Origin: JBFLYN01 sp040756655
GTDB taxonomy: Bacteria; Bacillota; Sulfobacillia; UBA8153
DNA length: 64,000 bases
Reading direction: 5' to 3'
Assembly: GCA_040756655.1 (NCBI GenBank)
Contig: JBFLYN010000013.1
Span: forward strand, 1 to 64,000
Part shown: positions 60,822 to 64,000 of the stretch, in pieces
Numbering within the stretch: the stretch's first letter is position 1
How the letters are laid out: the number at the start of each line of letters is the position of its first letter
The notes under the pieces: model-generated
What the model saw: only the letters and a program-made list of their open reading frames with translations
Told to the model about the DNA's origin: nothing
Database searches by the model: none
Position numbers and translations under genes: made by a program

Positions 60822-61340
60822 ATGTCAGTCAACATCAAGGATTGGCCCGGCACCGCTCTTAGCTCCCGCCACCTTGACGCTGGCCGGGTGCTGACGGTGC
60901 GGCATAAGCCCCGGGCCGAGTATGCGTGGGATGCCGGAATGGCCATCGGGCACTATCTCCACGAGCTCAAAGCCGGGCGCCTGGTGGCCCGCAGTTGCGG
61001 AAGCTGCAGGCGCGTGATGATCCCGCCCCGCATGCTCTGCGAGGAGTGCTTCCGTCCTACTGATGGCTGGGTGCCCGTGAAGGACACCGGGACCGTCAAC
61101 ACCTTTTCCGTGTGCTACGTGCGATGGGATGTGATGCGGCTCAAGGACCCGCTGTTGCCGGCGGTGATTCACATCGACGGCGCGTCTCCGGGTATGGGCA
61201 TCTTACACCTGTTGGGAGAGGTCGACCCCGGTGAGGTCCACATCGGCATGCGGGTCCGGGCCGTGTGGAAGGACCCGGCCGAGCGTGAAGGTGCCATCAC
61301 CGACATCAGGTACTGGAAGCCGCTAGGCAGGGCAAAGTGA
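60822..61340 (+). CDS. Zn-ribbon/OB-fold protein (DUF35 type), thiolase partner
   Basis: A 172-residue protein with a rubredoxin-like zinc ribbon (CGSCRRVMIPPRMLCEECF, about residues 59-77) followed by an OB-fold that begins at VKDTGTVNTFSVCYVRW. These proteins form complexes with SCP2-type thiolases or HMG-CoA synthases and help bind CoA substrates. ATG 60822 follows GATAGGAGG. It is the only gene of the four in this cluster without an evident lesion; since its thiolase partner is broken it may be an orphan on the way to decay. Confidence 0.85.
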   Translation: MSVNIKDWPGTALSSRHLDAGRVLTVRHKPRAEYAWDAGMAIGHYLHELKAGRLVARSCGSCRRVMIPPRMLCEECFRPTDGWVPVKDTGTVNTFSVCYVRWDVMRLKDPLLPAVIHIDGASPGMGILHLLGEVDPGEVHIGMRVRAVWKDPAEREGAITDIRYWKPLGRAK

Positions 61341-61344
61341 GCCC

Positions 61345-61830
61345 ATGCGCGAGAAACTGACCAAACCGGGTCAAGCCCGGAACTGGCCTGGTTCCATCCC
61401 GGTGGAGTATGTCTACACCGCCGGCGTGGCCGGGGAGGCCTTCCTCCGGGCCATCAAGGAGCGGGGATGCCTCCTGACTTCAGGGTGTCCCGGCTGCGGC
61501 GCCTCCTACCTGCCCGCCCGGCTCTATTGCGAGCGGTGCTTTGAGAAGACCGCATACTACCAGGACGTGGAGGCCCGCGGCAGGGTCCATGCCTTCACCC
61601 TGGCCTGAGAGGACCTTGACGGGGTGCGGTTGGACCGCCCCGGCATTTACGCGTTCATCCAAGTCGACGGCACGGGGGGCGGCCTGGTGCACCGCCTGGG
61701 CGAGATCGACCCGGATCAGGTGTACATCGGTCTGCCGGTGGAAGCAGTGTTCTTGCCCAAAGAGCGGCGGGCCGGCTCGGTCCTGGACATCTCTTACCTT
61801 CCGGCCCACCCGCTTCTAACGAAAGACCAC
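61345..61830 (+). pseudogene. Second Zn-ribbon/OB-fold protein with in-frame stop
   Basis: A paralogue of the preceding gene. The zinc ribbon is present (CPGCGASYLPARLYCERCF), then VEARGRVHAFTLA, an in-frame TGA at 61606-61608, and the OB-fold continues in the same frame (GVRLDRPGIYAFIQVDGTGGGLVHRLG). The natural end is also unclear, as the frame runs into the acyl-CoA dehydrogenase start. Reading TGA as selenocysteine is unlikely, since neighbouring genes are broken by TAG and TAA. Confidence 0.78.
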
Positions 61831-61843
61831 GGGAGGTGCTGGC

Positions 61844-62985
61844 GTGGATTTTCAACTGGGCCCGGACCACGAACTGATCCGGCGCACGGTGCGCGAGTTT
61901 GCCGACCGCGAGGTCAGACCTCATGCTGCCGCCTGGGATGAGGCCGGTCGGCTACCCGAGTCGGTGCTGGCCGCCATGGCAGAGCTGGACCTGTTCGGCC
62001 TGCCCTTTCCCGAGCAGTATGGCGGGGTCGGTTTCGACTACCTGGCCTACGTCCTGGCCGTGAAGGAGATCGGGCGGGCATCCGGGTCACTTGCCCTTGA
62101 CCTATGCCGCCCACGTTTCCCTGGGGACATCTCCTCTTTACCGGTTCGGCACCGAGGAGCAAAAGCAACGTTGGCTGGTGCCTTGTGCCCGCGGGCGGAC
62201 ATTGGCCGCGTTTGCCCTCACCGAACCCAACGCCGGGTCCGATGCGGGTGCCACTGAGACCACGGCCCGGCTGGAGGACGGGTATTGGGTGATCAACGGC
62301 TCCAAGTGTTTCATCACCAGTGGCTCCACGGCCGGGGTGATCATCATCACCGCCCGCACCGAAAAGGGCAAGGGGTCACGGGGGATTTCCAACCTGGTGG
62401 TGCCTGCCGGCACGCCCGGGCTCAAGGTAGGCCTGCGTTACCACAAGCTGGGGTTACGTGCCTCGGACACCACCGAGCTGTTCCTGGACGACTGCCGGGT
62501 TCCGGCCGATCACCTGCTGGGAGAGGCCGGATAAGGCTTTCGCCAGTTCCTGGTCGTCCTTGACGGGGGCCGGATCAGCATCGCCGCCCTTTCCGTGGGC
62601 ATTACCCAGGCCTGCCTGGACGCAGCGCTCAGCTATGCCCGCCAGAGGGTGCAGTTTGGGAGCCCCCTGGCCAAGTTCCAGGCCATCCAGTTCAAGCTGG
62701 CGGACATGGCCATGGAAATCGAACACGCACGCCTGGCTACCTGGCGCGCGGCCTGGCTCAAGGACCAGAGCCGCCCCCATTCCCGCGAGGCGGCCATGGC
62801 CAAACTATATGCCTCCGAGGTCTCGGTACGCGCAGCGCTGGAGGCAGTGCAGATCCACGGGGGGTTACGGGTATGTGTACGAGTTCCCGGTGGAAAGGTA
62901 CCTGCGCGACGCCAAGCTCATGACCATCGGAGAAGGGACCTCTGAGATCCAGCGCCTGGTCATCGCCCGCGAGCTGGGCTGCTAG
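61844..62985 (+). pseudogene. Acyl-CoA dehydrogenase with frameshifts and stop
   Basis: A full-length acyl-CoA dehydrogenase of about 380 codons can be pieced together: RRTVREFADREVRPHAAAWDE and LPFPEQYGGVGFDYLAY (N-domain), FALTEPNAGSDAGAT and GSKCFITSG (FAD/substrate region), ALSYARQRVQFGSPLAKFQ, and a C-terminal RYLRDAKLMTIGEGTSEIQR. Lesions are: a one-base insertion near 62098 (extra G), an in-frame TAA at 62532-62534, and an extra G in the G run near 62858. The catalytic Glu would fall in the C-terminal part. GTG 61844 is the start. Not functional as read. Confidence 0.85.
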
Positions 62986-63017
62986 TGCAAGTCCGGGCAC
63001 CGGGATGGAGAGCACGA

Positions 63018-63043
63018 GGAGGGGCGGCACCGGACGCCCCTCC
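63018..63043. terminator. Bidirectional hairpin between convergent genes
   Basis: GGAGGGGCG (63018-63026) and CGCCCCTCC (63035-63043) form a perfect 9-bp stem around an 8-base loop. It lies between the acyl-CoA dehydrogenase relic (plus strand) and the M14-like gene (minus strand). No long T run on either side. Confidence 0.55.
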
Positions 63044-63061
63044 GGTCTTGCCGCGGGCGAC

Positions 63062-64000
63062 TTACCCTGGCCCGGACAGGTAAGCGGCAGTATAGAGGGC
63101 TGAACCCAGCTGGATGCGGACCAGACTGCAAATGGGGATGACTTCATAGCGCAAGGTACTTTCCAGCTGCTGTTCCCAGCTGCGAAAAGCGGCCACCAGC
63201 TCCTGCTTGAGCTGGTCAAGCGGGCAGGATGGCCTCCGGGCGAGCTGGTATTCCACCGCCCTCAGCAAAAGACCCCCGAACAGGAGGCGTTGGAACTTGC
63301 TGACCTCCAGGTTATCGAAGACCTCGGCCACTGTGGCCGGCCGGGCGCATTCGGGCGACTCCTCGGCCCAGCGACGCATCACCACCAGGGTCCTGGGAAT
63401 CGTATCCAAGTATTGCTCGATGGTGTCCATAAACGGGCTGCGCTCTGACAGCTCGGGCAGCGCCCGTCCGTACTGGACCTTCAGATGGTCAAGGAACTCC
63501 TGGCTTTCCTCTACATTGGAGATGATGGCCTCGCGACGCGTGAGGCCAGTTGGCGCAAGGTCCACAACCCGCGGGTTGTAGTAGTAGGGCATTTCGCACA
63601 CCAGGACCAGGCACCCGGGCGAAACCTCCTTGGCGTAATCCCGGCTGGACGTACCCCCGGTGATGAGCCGGGCCGGAGAGACTTCCGAGTACTGCTGGTA
63701 GTAATCGTAGATGGTGGTGATAGACGGCATTTCGTAGATGGCCGGGGCAAACACCCTGGCACAGGGGATCTCGGGCTCTCCCAGGGCCAAGGGGAGTCCC
63801 TCTTTTTCCGGCAGCCGGTGAAGCACCGGGTAGAGGGCGGGCGCCGGGTCGGAAAGATAGTAGTACACCCCGCCGAAACCGGCGTTGTGCAGTGAGTACA
63901 CCAGGTGGGGCCGGGTCCTTTCGAGCAGGCTCATCAACGCCCGGGTCTCCGGCAGCGGGCGGTCGAACTCCAGGTCCTTGTAATGCACCGGAAAGGTCCA
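63062..64000 (-). CDS. M14-like zinc carboxypeptidase-family protein, partial at window edge
   Basis: At least 312 residues; the frame is open to the right edge, so the N-terminus lies outside and the GTG at 63988 is probably internal. The visible part has YSLHNAGFGGVYYYLSDP, where His-Asn resembles the third zinc ligand block of M14 carboxypeptidases, followed by a long helical region that is not a typical M14 end. Members of this group are annotated as peptidase M14 or hypothetical. Zinc ligands His and Glu of the first motif would lie outside the window. Function unresolved. Confidence 0.6.
   Translation of the reverse strand, partial: WTFPVHYKDLEFDRPLPETRALMSLLERTRPHLVYSLHNAGFGGVYYYLSDPAPALYPVLHRLPEKEGLPLALGEPEIPCARVFAPAIYEMPSITTIYDYYQQYSEVSPARLITGGTSSRDYAKEVSPGCLVLVCEMPYYYNPRVVDLAPTGLTRREAIISNVEESQEFLDHLKVQYGRALPELSERSPFMDTIEQYLDTIPRTLVVMRRWAEESPECARPATVAEVFDNLEVSKFQRLLFGGLLLRAVEYQLARRPSCPLDQLKQELVAAFRSWEQQLESTLRYEVIPICSLVRIQLGSALYTAAYLSGPG

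Noticed and set aside
61606..61608. TGA inside the second OB-fold protein as a selenocysteine codon
   Set aside because: No convincing SECIS-like hairpin directly follows, the position is in a plain beta strand, and adjacent genes show other stop types.
1..64000. CRISPR arrays, tRNA and rRNA genes
   Set aside because: I looked for regularly spaced repeats, for tRNA cloverleaf landmarks and for conserved rRNA stretches and saw none. A dedicated scan could still find a tRNA that was missed by eye.

Overview
The window is GC-rich DNA from an anaerobic bacterium, most likely a Bacillota of the Desulfotomaculum/Moorella type. The signs are many GTG and TTG starts behind strong AGGAGG-like ribosome binding sites, a Rex repressor, DUF3870 and YtxH-type small proteins, a tungsten-type aldehyde ferredoxin oxidoreductase, soluble heterodisulfide reductase (Hdr) modules, a sodium-pumping methylmalonyl-CoA decarboxylase and a multi-subunit Mrp-like antiporter. 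No rRNA, tRNA or CRISPR array was seen. The taxonomic placement is inference.

Layout. (1) 1-13.6 kb: a peptide-type ABC importer without ATPases, two metal-dependent hydrolases, two paralogous GntR regulators bracketing an AOR-MoaD pair, an ABC ATPase gene broken by an internal inversion, an EamA exporter and a PII-like protein with a cation:proton antiporter. (2) 13.9-19.1 kb: DUF438/hemerythrin protein, a large GAF/HD-GYP/GGDEF protein, rhodanese, ferredoxin, DUF3870. (3) 19.1-35.1 kb: the core of the window, a probable operon of class I fumarase (two subunits), malic enzyme, two HdrCBA sets (the second HdrA is a 1474-residue HdrA-GltD-HdrA fusion), MvhD, an FrhB/FdhB-like protein and a soluble fumarate reductase/succinate dehydrogenase pair (FrdB, FrdA). 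(4) 35.1-41.9 kb: small membrane proteins, an FAD oxidoreductase, an MTA-phosphorylase-like gene and decayed DNA with an IS element that still has inverted repeats and a 7-bp target duplication. (5) 41.9-51.7 kb: a UbiE-like methyltransferase, ten Mrp/Mbh-type membrane subunits, a HepS-like protein and Rex. (6) 51.7-58.8 kb: mmdADCB, meaB, an MFS transporter and a YgeY-type hydrolase. (7) 58.8-64 kb: a non-coding stretch that looks like structured RNA, an IS66 remnant, a decayed thiolase/OB-fold/acyl-CoA dehydrogenase cluster and a partial M14-like gene.

How it fits together. Malic enzyme, fumarase and Frd link pyruvate, malate, fumarate and succinate; methylmalonyl-CoA decarboxylase and MeaB link succinate to propionate. 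The electron step at fumarate/succinate appears wired to a soluble flavin-based bifurcating or confurcating Hdr complex instead of a membrane quinone enzyme. The Mrp-type antiporter and the decarboxylase pump point to a sodium or proton economy. Both the fumarase-Hdr-Frd operon and the mmd operon start about 25-35 bases after a terminator-like hairpin that has a competing alternative pairing, so both may be controlled by transcription attenuation.
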